From NCBI RefSeq assembly GCF_009908285.1, contig NZ_JAAARM010000013.1:1-64000 (forward strand): a stretch of DNA of 64,000 nt, given 5' to 3'. Below the pieces are notes generated by a model that worked only from the letters and a program-made list of their open reading frames with translations, did not search any database and was not told the DNA's origin. Source of the stretch: Pseudomonas sp. Fl4BN1. Its GTDB lineage: Bacteria; Pseudomonadota; Gammaproteobacteria; Pseudomonadales; Pseudomonadaceae. Shown here in pieces: positions 46,901-54,074 of the stretch. How positions within the stretch are numbered: position 1 is the first letter of the stretch; the number at the start of each line of letters is the position of its first letter. The position numbers were made by a program, and so were the translations under genes.

Positions 46901-47551
46901 CAATTGATGTTTCTCGGGCATCGGGTCGTGGCCTGCGGCAACGCCCGTGAGGCGCTGCAGCAATGGCGCTCCGGGACCTTTGATGTGCTGATGACCGATT
47001 GCAATATGCCGGGCATGAGTGGCTACGCCCTGACCGAGGCCATCCGCGAGATCGAGGCGCAGGAAGGGCGTGCGCCCTGTCCGGTGATCGGCTGCACGGC
47101 CAATGCCTTCGAAGACGAGCGAGAGCGTTGCGAGCGTGCGGGGATGGATCAGTTGCTGGTCAAGCCGGTGACCCTGGATCAGTTGGCCCAGTCGCTCGCC
47201 CGATTCCTGCCGTCGCCATCATTCAACATCCAGACCTTGCGCGGCATGACCCAGGCCGACGAGCACGTGCTGCAGCGCATGTTGCAGGAGTTGTTGCGCA
47301 ACCTTGGCGAAGAGCAGCAGGCGCTGGAAGAGGCCTTGGTCGTGCAGGATTGGGGGCGCCTGGGAGGCACTTTGCATCGGCTCAAGGGGGTGTGTTGCCT
47401 GATCGACGCCTTGCCCCTGGCCAAGGCCTGTATCGAGCTGGAGGTGCTGGTCAAGGAGCGGCAGGGGCAGGCGCTGGGCAGGCAATGGCCGCAGTTGCTC
47501 GAGGTCATTGGGATGTTGCGCAGCGACATCCAGACAGCTCTGGACGAATAA
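43937..47551 (+). CDS. BvgS/RocS1-like hybrid sensor histidine kinase
   Basis: The 1204-residue inner-membrane kinase has, in order: an N-terminal membrane anchor or signal (about 12-34), two periplasmic SBP_bac_3 (venus-flytrap) domains (about 60-285 and 305-530), a membrane helix (about 541-563), a PAS domain (about 580-695), HisKA with MSHEIRTP (H730), HATPase with NLLSNALKF and GGTGLGLSI, a receiver with D1021 in LMTDCNMPG, and an HPt domain with LHRLKGVCC (H1147). This is the unorthodox layout of BvgS and Roc kinases. The ATG at 43937 is 6 nt after AGGGAG. The HPt likely phosphorylates the two response regulators downstream. Confidence 0.92.
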   Translation: MMLRQTYRVRRALGLLLLGLLAWALLWGMALAGTAKNLPFKLVPAFVELDPLTLAPAERQWLATHPRLRVGIAIDDYQPIDITRDRNRYQGISADYLSLVGERLGVAMEVLGFSEREQAVEALRNGTIDVLTSANGYERGLSGLRFTSDYMPDRAVVVVRRDGSSPSDDLAGKKLVLLDGYANAEQVHAAYPNSQIMLSPNLYSGLEALNQGDADAFIGNEIIVRAYKALRPYLAVHIQDESRLPSTGFAFATRDDNALLAGMLEQALQSIDESLQREIQARWTTGLGANISGERIELSAEEQAWILQHPHVMVASQQYPPNVFKDKEGRWAGLNIDLLNRIARMTGLHFVHKESLSTAQTLEWLESGQAQMNSTLTASEDRRLFLNFSHAFGGAAWVFVVRPEDRRLSSLEQMAGEVLALPARHTLESYIRRNYPDIRLRSVASYEEARALVSSGEALATIQNEVQVQALGLGPADDGLRVGRSVEGTWSADEFSVRKDQPELLSILNKSLEALPVAELSAIRLKWLGATPVPMPVWQRVPTWVYWAISTALLFGLISLAWSSRLKLQIQQRLQAEQRLNDQLVFMRALLDGIPNPIFVRDLEGRLITCNKSYEQQLGTSLALIQGRQLPELDLLPAATARQLHGEIMQLLASEESVFADRQVETRNGSIHAYQWTVPFYSAEGRLQGLLGGWIDITERKRLENQLVEARQSADQANAAKSAFLSTMSHEIRTPMTAIIGLLELEKEQAGMRGAPFSEALRVAYQSAQELISLMGDSLDLAKIEAGHMQLVPQVTALKPFFESVRQLFEVTARNQGVHLQLVFNEEARGRYLFDPLRLRQVLHNLLSNALKFTAEGEVRVTVERQLDESGIPCLRISVADTGPGISAEQQAKIFTPFVQADAMTSSTYGGTGLGLSICRQLTELMGGRIQLLSEPGAGTVVVIELYLERVSEDLDPPASPPAERPPSRSIDVLVVDDLSANRMVLSQQLMFLGHRVVACGNAREALQQWRSGTFDVLMTDCNMPGMSGYALTEAIREIEAQEGRAPCPVIGCTANAFEDERERCERAGMDQLLVKPVTLDQLAQSLARFLPSPSFNIQTLRGMTQADEHVLQRMLQELLRNLGEEQQALEEALVVQDWGRLGGTLHRLKGVCCLIDALPLAKACIELEVLVKERQGQALGRQWPQLLEVIGMLRSDIQTALDE

Positions 47552-47642
47552 GACTTGTCCTATGGGTGATTGGGATTCGTCTGATTATCGTATCGGCCTG
47601 TAGTGGACTGTTCCCACCTACGCCGTATCGGAGGTTGCCCCC

Positions 47643-48908
47643 ATGCATTCGCTTAAAGTGCTGATTCTCGAAGACAACTCGTTCCAATTGATGGCCTTGC
47701 ACCAGATGCTCAACGCCAATGGCGTGTTCAACGTGCTGACCGCCGAGAACCCGGAGTCCGCACGGCGTTCGCTGGACAGCAAGGGGCCGGTGGATATCGC
47801 TATCTGCGATCTGTACCTGGAGCAGACCGATGGGCTGGAGCTGATCCGCGAACTGGCCCTTGAGCAGCAGGCCAAGGCTCTGATCATTCTCAGCGACGCC
47901 GAGCCGGATGTACTTGAGGGCACGGCCGGCATGGCTCGCGAGCTGGGGTTGAAAGTGCTCGCGTGCCTGCCCAAGCCGGCTTCGGCCGCGGTGATCGGCG
48001 ACCTGCTCTGTGCCTATCAGCAGCACTCCCGGGCAGGCGGCCCCGAGCTGAACCAGACCTTGCTCCGGGACTTGCTCGGCCTTGAGCCCTTTGTCCTTGA
48101 GGCGGTGACCCAGGATGAGGGGCTGGCGGCGGTATTGGCGTGTGGTGTCGCGCACTTTCAGCCGGTCATCCACCAGCACGGCGGGCTGCAAGGCGTCGAG
48201 GCGCTGGCGCGCTGGCAGCACCCCGAGCGGGGCTTGCTGATGCCTGGCGAGTTTTTGCCCCTGATCGAGTTCGCCGGCCTGCAGGAGGTCTTCACCTGGC
48301 ACATGCTGGAGCAGGCGCTTGAGCTGGTGGCCGGAGTCAAGCTGGTGCTGGGCCACTGGCTGCCGATTGCCGTAAACATTCCCATCGGCATCCTTGAGCG
48401 GCCATTGTTCCCGCGTCAGTTGGAGGCGTTGCTGAGGCGCTTCGAAGTGCCGGCGCGGATGTTGACCCTGGAAGTGATCGACACCACGCAGCTGCAGACC
48501 GATACCGCCCATGTCGAGGCGCTGCTGCGCTTGCGGATGATCGGCTGCAAGTTGTCCATCGGCGATTTCGGTACCGGTGGAACCAGCCTGCAACGCTTGC
48601 TGGAGCTGCCTTTCACCGAGCTGAAGATTCCTCCGGTGTTTGTCGCAGGCATGGCCGACGATGAGCGCAAGCGGGCGCTGGTCGGCGGTGCGATGAGCAT
48701 GGCGCGACGCATGTCCCTGGGGGTGGTGGTGACGGGGATCGAGACCGAGTCCGACTGTATGGCTGCCAAGGGCTTGGGAGCGGCTCACCTGCAGGGTTGT
48801 TTTATTGCCCCGCCGCTGAGCGCCGCCGAGACGCGCCAATGGCTGGCCGAGACCCACGGGCTGGGGTGCAACGGCCTTGGCCAGCAGGCGGCCGGTTTGT
48901 GTGCTTAG
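47643..48908 (+). CDS. RocR-like response regulator with degenerate EAL domain
   Basis: The 421-residue protein has a receiver (about 1-125, phospho-acceptor D56 in ICDLYLEQ) and an EAL domain (about 150-400). EAL itself is intact (VEALARW, E186), as are VNIP and LEVID. The metal motif DDFGTG reads GDFGTG (G307), and the catalytic glutamate of the AEGVE motif is Thr (VTGIE, T364); LKID reads LKIP and GQGY reads LQGCF. It is therefore probably not a working c-di-GMP phosphodiesterase but could still bind c-di-GMP or act through protein contact. GGAGG lies 8 nt before the ATG. It is downstream of the hybrid kinase. Confidence 0.9.
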   Translation: MHSLKVLILEDNSFQLMALHQMLNANGVFNVLTAENPESARRSLDSKGPVDIAICDLYLEQTDGLELIRELALEQQAKALIILSDAEPDVLEGTAGMARELGLKVLACLPKPASAAVIGDLLCAYQQHSRAGGPELNQTLLRDLLGLEPFVLEAVTQDEGLAAVLACGVAHFQPVIHQHGGLQGVEALARWQHPERGLLMPGEFLPLIEFAGLQEVFTWHMLEQALELVAGVKLVLGHWLPIAVNIPIGILERPLFPRQLEALLRRFEVPARMLTLEVIDTTQLQTDTAHVEALLRLRMIGCKLSIGDFGTGGTSLQRLLELPFTELKIPPVFVAGMADDERKRALVGGAMSMARRMSLGVVVTGIETESDCMAAKGLGAAHLQGCFIAPPLSAAETRQWLAETHGLGCNGLGQQAAGLCA

Positions 48909-49558
48909 GACAGCCCGTGTTCCTGAACATAGATGTACAGCGCGGCCTCGCTGGAAAGGCCGAGTTTGCGCATGGCGCTGACTTTCTGCGCGCTGACGGT
49001 CTGTTTGCTACGGTTGAGCTGGGCGGCGATGGTTCCCACCGCGTGGCCGGCGGCCAGCAGGCGGATCACTTCCAGTTCCCGGGGCGACAACTGATCCTTG
49101 GAGACCAGCCGGTCTGGCCCCACTTCGCCGGCGAGGCTCAATGCCCGCTTGATGGCCTGGGCCACATAGGGTTTGTGCTGTCGCGCATGGGCAATGGCTG
49201 ACGGCAGTTCATCGGCCAGGCTGGCCTTGCTCAGCAACCCCGTCACGCCCAGGTCGAGGATCGAGCGAAACAGTCCGGCGTGGTTGAGCATGGTCACCAC
49301 CACGATGGGCAGGTCGGGATGATGCCGGCGCAATTGCTCGATCAGTCGCAGCCCGTCGTTCTGCTGCTCCTCGGGCATCATGAAATCCGTGACCAGCACA
49401 TCGCATTCGACCTCCTGCATCAGTTGGGTCAGGGCGGAAGGCGAACGGGCTTCGCCGACGATAGCCAGGCTGTTGTCCTGTTCCAGCACCGCACGCAAAC
49501 CGATCAGGAAGATCGGGTGGTCGTCGGCAAGGATGATGCGCAATTTGTTGTTCGACAT
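48905..49558 (-). CDS. LuxR/FixJ-family response regulator (RocA1-like)
   Basis: The 217-residue protein starts MSNNKLRIILADDHPIFLIG. A receiver with the phospho-acceptor in VLVTDFMMPE is followed by a LuxR-type helix-turn-helix (about 155-212; LSPRELEVIRLLAAGHAVGTIAAQLNRSKQTVSAQK), the RcsB/BvgA layout. It is convergent with the EAL gene and the two stop codons overlap by 4 nt. It is the probable transcriptional output of the hybrid kinase. In-frame codons upstream of 49558 are not conserved-looking. Confidence 0.92.
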   Translation of the reverse strand: MSNNKLRIILADDHPIFLIGLRAVLEQDNSLAIVGEARSPSALTQLMQEVECDVLVTDFMMPEEQQNDGLRLIEQLRRHHPDLPIVVVTMLNHAGLFRSILDLGVTGLLSKASLADELPSAIAHARQHKPYVAQAIKRALSLAGEVGPDRLVSKDQLSPRELEVIRLLAAGHAVGTIAAQLNRSKQTVSAQKVSAMRKLGLSSEAALYIYVQEHGLS

Positions 49559-49776
49559 TGCTTTCAAAGCTTGGGCTCCAATGCAACGGCGGCGTGGTTT
49601 GCGCCTGGTCGGCCGTTTTATATCTGTCATGTTACCCGTGCATGCTCGAATGACTCAGGTCGGCAGCAGTAGGTGTGGCGAACTTTCTTCTCTGGGCGAT
49701 GGTCACTTGAATGTCAGAAAGCTACCGGCATTTTTGTTTTCGAACCTTTTATTCGAGCTATTGAGTGGTGATCTAG

Positions 49777-50064
49777 ATGGAAAGTATCAGTCTTTTATTG
49801 AGCGAGGCACTGAGTCCCTACCTGGTCACCCTAACGCCTGGCGGCGCCCACGGTGAATGCCTGCTGAGCTTGAAGAATGCTTCAGGTGCCATCGTTGTGG
49901 AACGTGAAGTCAATCAGGCCCAGCTCACCGACAAGCGTTTACTCACTGATGTTGTCGATGGCTTGCACCGTGACGTGCTGATCGCCGAAGGGCGGTTGGA
50001 GCCCTGCGTGATTGCCGCGCTGCGCCATGTCGCCGAAGGCAAGGTTTTCGATCGGCGCAACTGA
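49777..50064 (+). CDS. DUF3509 protein
   Basis: The 95-residue soluble protein starts MESISLLLSEALSPYLVTLT, with LTPGGAHGECLLSL and ending RHVAEGKVFDRRN. It matches the DUF3509 family, found essentially in Pseudomonas and relatives, of unknown function. The 218-bp gap before it is AT-rich near 49725-49765 and must hold its promoter and that of the divergent regulator. A terminator follows at 50179. Confidence 0.8.
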   Translation: MESISLLLSEALSPYLVTLTPGGAHGECLLSLKNASGAIVVEREVNQAQLTDKRLLTDVVDGLHRDVLIAEGRLEPCVIAALRHVAEGKVFDRRN

Positions 50065-50178
50065 CAAATTTTTTATGGAACCTTCCAGCCATCCTGTCAG
50101 TCAGACTCAGTATCAGCAGGATCAGGCATTGTGCTCCGGTGCTTGTAGCCTGCTGGTACGGGTCGTCAAAGACCACGT

Positions 50179-50219
50179 TTAACCCCGAGTCGTCTCCCCA
50201 CTTCTCGGGGTTTCTTTTT
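50179..50219. terminator. Terminator between DUF3509 and the binding-protein gene
   Basis: AAACCCCGAG and CTCGGGGTTT arms are followed by CTTTTT. It lies between convergent genes, 115 bp after the DUF3509 stop. The gap 50065-50178 shows no gene. Confidence 0.8.
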
Positions 50220-50231
50220 GCCCGGCGTTTG

Positions 50232-51083
50232 TCAGTGGTCCTTTAGATCCTGGAAATAGCTTCGGGCGTCGGCGCGGTATTCGTCGCGCATCCCGGGTTC
50301 CAGCCAGGCTGCATACAACTCCACCAGACGTTCCTCGCGCAGTTTGAGCAGGGTCTGGTTGATGCGGGTGATGGCTAGCCGGCCCTGGGGAGTATCGGAG
50401 CAGCCGACATGGACTTCCTGGTACTTGCTGATGCCTTCGATCGGGTAGAACTCCAGGTCCTGGGGGTCGATGCCTTGCTGTACGGCCTGATAGCGGATTT
50501 CCGCCCGGTAGCCCAGGAGCAATTGCAGGCGCCCCAGGCGTTGCATCTGCAGCAGGCTGCCCAGGGCGTCGTTGCCATAGTGGGCATGAATGGCACTGGG
50601 CGGGACTTGCTGCAGCAGGTTGTCGAGTTGTTGCCCATAGCTGCGCTCGGCCACCACCCCGAGCAACTCCTTGCCGCTGTCCAGCAGGCCGTGCAGGTCG
50701 ACCTTGCCGTCATGGATAAACTGCGTCAGTTGCTCGCGGTCGGCGCGACGAATCGCCAGGCCATTGCTCAGCACGCGAAAGCTGGTGATCGAGAAGGCCA
50801 CCCATTGCGCGCGCTCCTTGCTCCAGATCAGCGAAGGATCGCAGGTGAAGCTCGGCTCGCGCAGCATCTGCATGCCACGGGCGCGATTGACCCGAACCAG
50901 CTCGTGTTGGTATTCCGGCAGGTTGGCGATCAGTTGCGGCATCAGCAGATCGATGACGCCGTGGCCCTTTTGCTCCCCCTCGAAGATGCTCAAGGGCGGA
51001 AAGTCGCGCAGTAGCCAGGTGATGATTTCTCCGGCGTGGCTGGGGGCGCTGGGCAGCCACAGCAATAGCGCCGCAAGCGGCAT
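50232..51083 (-). CDS. Periplasmic substrate-binding-like protein (possibly TIGR02285 type)
   Basis: The 283-residue protein has a hydrophobic N-terminus (MPLAALLLWLPSAPSHAGE) and an SBP_bac_3-like body: ITWLLRDFPPLSIFEGEQKG, DLLMPQLIANLPEYQHEL, VGCSDTPQGRLAITRINQTLLKLREE. The ATG at 51083 gives a signal peptide without basic residues and has no good ribosome site. The basic stretch just upstream (IQRAKQCLVRLA) would make a better n-region, but no ATG/GTG/TTG is in frame there, so a CTG start is possible. It may be a stand-alone sensor or binding protein. Confidence 0.7.
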   Translation of the reverse strand: MPLAALLLWLPSAPSHAGEIITWLLRDFPPLSIFEGEQKGHGVIDLLMPQLIANLPEYQHELVRVNRARGMQMLREPSFTCDPSLIWSKERAQWVAFSITSFRVLSNGLAIRRADREQLTQFIHDGKVDLHGLLDSGKELLGVVAERSYGQQLDNLLQQVPPSAIHAHYGNDALGSLLQMQRLGRLQLLLGYRAEIRYQAVQQGIDPQDLEFYPIEGISKYQEVHVGCSDTPQGRLAITRINQTLLKLREERLVELYAAWLEPGMRDEYRADARSYFQDLKDH

Positions 51084-51159
51084 TGCGAGCCGGACGAGGC
51101 ACTGCTTCGCGCGCTGGATTGCCCGTTGCAGGGCGTCTGTGTGAGACCGGTGTTTCAGC

Positions 51160-52359
51160 TTAGATTGCCCCAGTATTGCGCAGGTGTTGGATCTGCTCGC
51201 TGTTGTAGCCCAGGCTCGCAAGGATTTCTGTTGAGTGCTCGCCGAGTTCCGGACCGACCCACTCCGCGGAGCCGGGAGTCTCAGAGAGTTTCGGCACGAT
51301 GCCGGGCATCTTGAAGGCCTTGCCGTCGGGCAGCTTGGCCTGGAGGAACATTTCCCGGGCAAGGAATTGCGGGTCGTGGAACATGTCCTCGGCGCTGAAG
51401 ATCCGGCTGGCCGGGACTTCGGCCTGGTTCAGTTGCTCCAGCACCCGGTCCAGGGGCAGCGAGGCCACCCAGCGATCAATCACCCCGTAGAGTTCGTCGC
51501 GGCGGCTATCGCGCCCGTCGTTGCTGGCCAGGCCCGGGTCATTGGCCAGGTCCTCGCGGCCGATGATCAACATGAAGCGCTTGAAGATGGCATCACCGTT
51601 GGCGCCGATCTGCACGTGCTTGCCGTCGGCACTGGTGTGGATCGACGAAGGCGTGATGCCGGGCATGATGTTGCCGCTGCGCTCACGGATGAAGCCGAAC
51701 ACATCGAACTCCGGAACCATGCTTTCCATCATGGCGAAGATCGCCTCGTACAACGCCACGTCCACCACTTGCCCCTGGCCGCCGTTGACCTCGCGGTGCC
51801 GCAGGGCCATCAGCGCGCCGATCACCCCCCACAGTGCGGCGATGGAGTCGCCGATGGAGATCCCGGTACGCACCGGCGGCCGATCCTCGAAACCGGTGAT
51901 GTAACGCAGGCCGCCCATGGATTCACCTACCGCGCCGAAGCCCGGTTGGTCCTTCATTGGCCCGGTCTGGCCGAAGCCCGACAGGCGCACCATCACCAGT
52001 TTCGGGTTGAGGGCGTGCAGCACGTCCCAGCCCAGGCCGAGCTTCTCCAGCACGCCGGGACGGAAATTCTCGATCAGGATGTCCGCTTCGCCCAGCAACT
52101 GCTTGAGCACCGCCAAGCCTTCCGGATGCTTGAGGTTCAGGGTCAGGGACTTCTTGTTGCGTGCCTGGACGAACCACCACAGCGAGGTGCCCTCATACAG
52201 CTTGCGCCACTTGCGCAATGGGTCGCCGCCATCCGGAGACTCGACCTTGATCACTTCGGCACCGAACTCGGCGCAGATACGCGAGGCGAAGGGGCCGGCG
52301 ATCAGGGTGCCGAGTTCAATCACTTTCAATCCGGCGAGGGGCTTGCTGAGGCTATTCAT
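51160..52359 (-). CDS. Class III (CaiB/BaiF) CoA-transferase
   Basis: The 399-residue protein starts MNSLSKPLAGLKVIELGTLIAGP. Family features are ICAEFGAEVIKVE, ENFRPGVLEKLGLG, LSGFGQTGP, and the catalytic Asp in VVDVALYEAIFAMME, which forms an aspartyl-CoA thioester. Substrates in this family are carnitine-, succinate- or formate-type acids; none can be chosen from sequence. A LysR or MarR gene often accompanies it, but none is seen here. The 317-bp gap upstream to the yjfI gene carries the operator described separately. Confidence 0.9.
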   Translation of the reverse strand: MNSLSKPLAGLKVIELGTLIAGPFASRICAEFGAEVIKVESPDGGDPLRKWRKLYEGTSLWWFVQARNKKSLTLNLKHPEGLAVLKQLLGEADILIENFRPGVLEKLGLGWDVLHALNPKLVMVRLSGFGQTGPMKDQPGFGAVGESMGGLRYITGFEDRPPVRTGISIGDSIAALWGVIGALMALRHREVNGGQGQVVDVALYEAIFAMMESMVPEFDVFGFIRERSGNIMPGITPSSIHTSADGKHVQIGANGDAIFKRFMLIIGREDLANDPGLASNDGRDSRRDELYGVIDRWVASLPLDRVLEQLNQAEVPASRIFSAEDMFHDPQFLAREMFLQAKLPDGKAFKMPGIVPKLSETPGSAEWVGPELGEHSTEILASLGYNSEQIQHLRNTGAI

Positions 52360-52610
52360 GAGGCATCCGCTGGGCAGGAAAATCCGCTTAGCCTAGACCA
52401 TTGGTCGCCATTAAGGCAGCGCCGGCTACCTGCCATTATTGATTATTTGCGGGTTGGGCCTGGGACAATTGTGCTTCTCATTCGCTTTGTTGGCGGGTTT
52501 AATGACGCCGCTTGAAAAAGTAGCAGTTGCGAAAGATGAAAAAGGGTCTATGCGGCCGTTGCCGGTTTCGCGGTTTGCCCTGCGACCCGTCTGATATTTT
52601 TTGTTACAAA

Positions 52611-52660
52611 CATCACCTGTAAATTTTACATGTGATGAATTGAAAACCTTACATGTGATG
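52611..52660 (+). promoter_or_regulatory. Palindromic operator and promoter of the yjfI-pspA operon
   Basis: CATCACCTGTAAA at 52611-52623 and TTTACATGTGATG at 52625-52637 form a 13-bp inverted repeat with one mismatch around a single T. TTACATGTGATG recurs exactly at 52649-52660. A possible -35 TTGAAA (52640-52645) and -10 TTTAGT (52662-52667) lie between and after the sites, placing transcription start almost at the ATG at 52677, with no Shine-Dalgarno, so a leaderless mRNA is possible. The rest of the 52360-52676 gap shows no gene. Confidence 0.65.
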
Positions 52661-52676
52661 TTTTAGTCTCTGCGTC

Positions 52677-53297
52677 ATGGAAAACAAATCCTCAGCTCAT
52701 TACCAACGTTTATTCCGCCAGCGCCTGCGTGATCAGGGCTTGGTGAAAAAGGAAGTCTGGATACTGCCGGAGAACGCCCAGGCGTTGCTGGCGGTTGAAC
52801 GCAAACTGCGTCAGCCCTTAGAAGGGCTGGCTCCTGTGGAAAAGGATGGAGAAGTGAGCATGCCGCAGATCTGGAATGCCCGATCGCTGTGCCAGGCCCT
52901 GGTGGCCACCGAGTTGTTCAACAGCGGCGAAGCCAGCGTTGAACTGCTTGAAGGGGCCGAGCCGAGCTTGCACGTGACCATGCGCGAATACGGCGACTTG
53001 CCGCTGTTCGTCGCCTTGTCCGGCGAGCAGATCCTGGTGGAGGCGCTGCTCTGGCCGCAAAGCGAAGTGACCGACGTGGCTGCGTTCAACGAGGAAGTGC
53101 TGCTGAGCCGCCAGTTGTTCCCGCTGTCGAGCATCGGCCTGGAAGCCCGCTTCGACGGCGAGCGCCACTACATGATGTTCGGCGCCCTGAGTGCCACTTC
53201 GATTCTCTCCAACGTGCTCTACGAGATCGAAACCCTGGCCAGTAACGTGATCAGGGCAACCGAGGCCTACGAAGGCTACCTGAAGGCTCAGGCCTGA
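52677..53297 (+). CDS. YjfI-family protein (DUF2170-like) with possible RHH-like N-terminus
   Basis: The 206-residue protein has a C-terminal two-thirds that matches the YjfI/DUF2170 family associated with PspA paralogues (LPLFVALSGEQILVEALLWP; MMFGALSATSILSNVLYEIE; EAYEGYL). The N-terminus (RLFRQRLRDQGLVKKEVWILPENAQALLAVERKLRQ, about 10-46) has the pattern of short ribbon-helix-helix antitoxin-like regulators (RLRxxGL...VWxP). A DNA-binding role is inference. It is the first gene of the operon, 15 bp before pspA, and directly follows the palindromic operator. Confidence 0.8.
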   Translation: MENKSSAHYQRLFRQRLRDQGLVKKEVWILPENAQALLAVERKLRQPLEGLAPVEKDGEVSMPQIWNARSLCQALVATELFNSGEASVELLEGAEPSLHVTMREYGDLPLFVALSGEQILVEALLWPQSEVTDVAAFNEEVLLSRQLFPLSSIGLEARFDGERHYMMFGALSATSILSNVLYEIETLASNVIRATEAYEGYLKAQA

Positions 53298-53312
53298 CCT
53301 GGAGGAATGCAC

Positions 53313-54008
53313 ATGAACGTATGGAGCAAGCTGCTCACCGCGCTGCGCGGTGGTGCCAATGAGGCGGGCGAGGCCCTGGTGGACAGCCAGGCGCTGAGGA
53401 TTCTCGATCAGGAGATCCGTGACGCCGATCAGGAACTGCGCAAGTCCAAGGAAGCCCTGGCCGAGATCATGGCGCGGCAGAAACTCGCCGCCGAGCGCGC
53501 CGACCGCAGCGCGGCCAAGGTCGCCGAGTATGAAAGCTACGCCCTCAAGGCCCTGGAAGCGGGTAATGAAACCCTGGCCCAGGAAGTGGCGCAGAAGATC
53601 GCCAATCTGGAAAACGACCTGGCCGTGGAACGCGAGCAGGCCGACGGTTTTGCCGCCAGCGTGGCGCAGTTGCGCAAGGCCGTGACCCAGGCCGAAGGCA
53701 ATATCAAACATTTGAAACAGCAGGTGGATACCGTCAAGGCCACCGAGAGCGTGCAGAAGGCCCAGCAGGCTGTGGCCCAGCGCTACGGCGGCTCGCAGAG
53801 CAAGCTGCACACTGCCGTGGAGTCCCTGGAGCGGATCAAGCAGAAGCAGGCTGAGCGCGCGGCAAAGATGGACGCCGCTGCCGAGCTGGCCAACACCAGC
53901 AACCCGGACGATGCCCTGGACGCCAAGTTGCGTGAAGCCGGGATCGTCGCTGGCAGCACCAGCGCCGACAGCGTGCTGGCGCGCCTCAAGGACCGCAACA
54001 AGTCCTGA
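53313..54008 (+). CDS. PspA/IM30 family membrane-stress protein
   Basis: The 231-residue protein is an almost entirely alpha-helical coiled coil (residues about 25-195), with the amphipathic N-terminal helix MNVWSKLLTALRGGANEAGE typical of membrane-binding PspA. It resembles E. coli YjfJ more than classical PspA, since no pspF/pspB/pspC neighbours exist. PspA/IM30 proteins belong to the ESCRT-III superfamily and polymerise on damaged membranes. The ATG at 53313 is 7 nt from GGAGG at 53301-53305. An ATG two codons earlier is too close. Confidence 0.9.
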   Translation: MNVWSKLLTALRGGANEAGEALVDSQALRILDQEIRDADQELRKSKEALAEIMARQKLAAERADRSAAKVAEYESYALKALEAGNETLAQEVAQKIANLENDLAVEREQADGFAASVAQLRKAVTQAEGNIKHLKQQVDTVKATESVQKAQQAVAQRYGGSQSKLHTAVESLERIKQKQAERAAKMDAAAELANTSNPDDALDAKLREAGIVAGSTSADSVLARLKDRNKS

Positions 54009-54074
54009 TTCACCGTTGTGTTGTAGGGGCAGGGCCGTCGGGCCTTGCCTGGCTTTTTCAGGGATAGGAAAGCA

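Noticed and set aside
44465..46963. An 832-codon antisense frame opposite the hybrid kinase.
   Set aside because: Its translation shows no family features, and the sense strand shows every domain of a hybrid kinase in order.
53313..54008. Classical pspABC/pspF phage-shock operon.
   Set aside because: Only a PspA/YjfJ-like gene is present; pspB, pspC and pspF are absent and no sigma-54 promoter is seen upstream.
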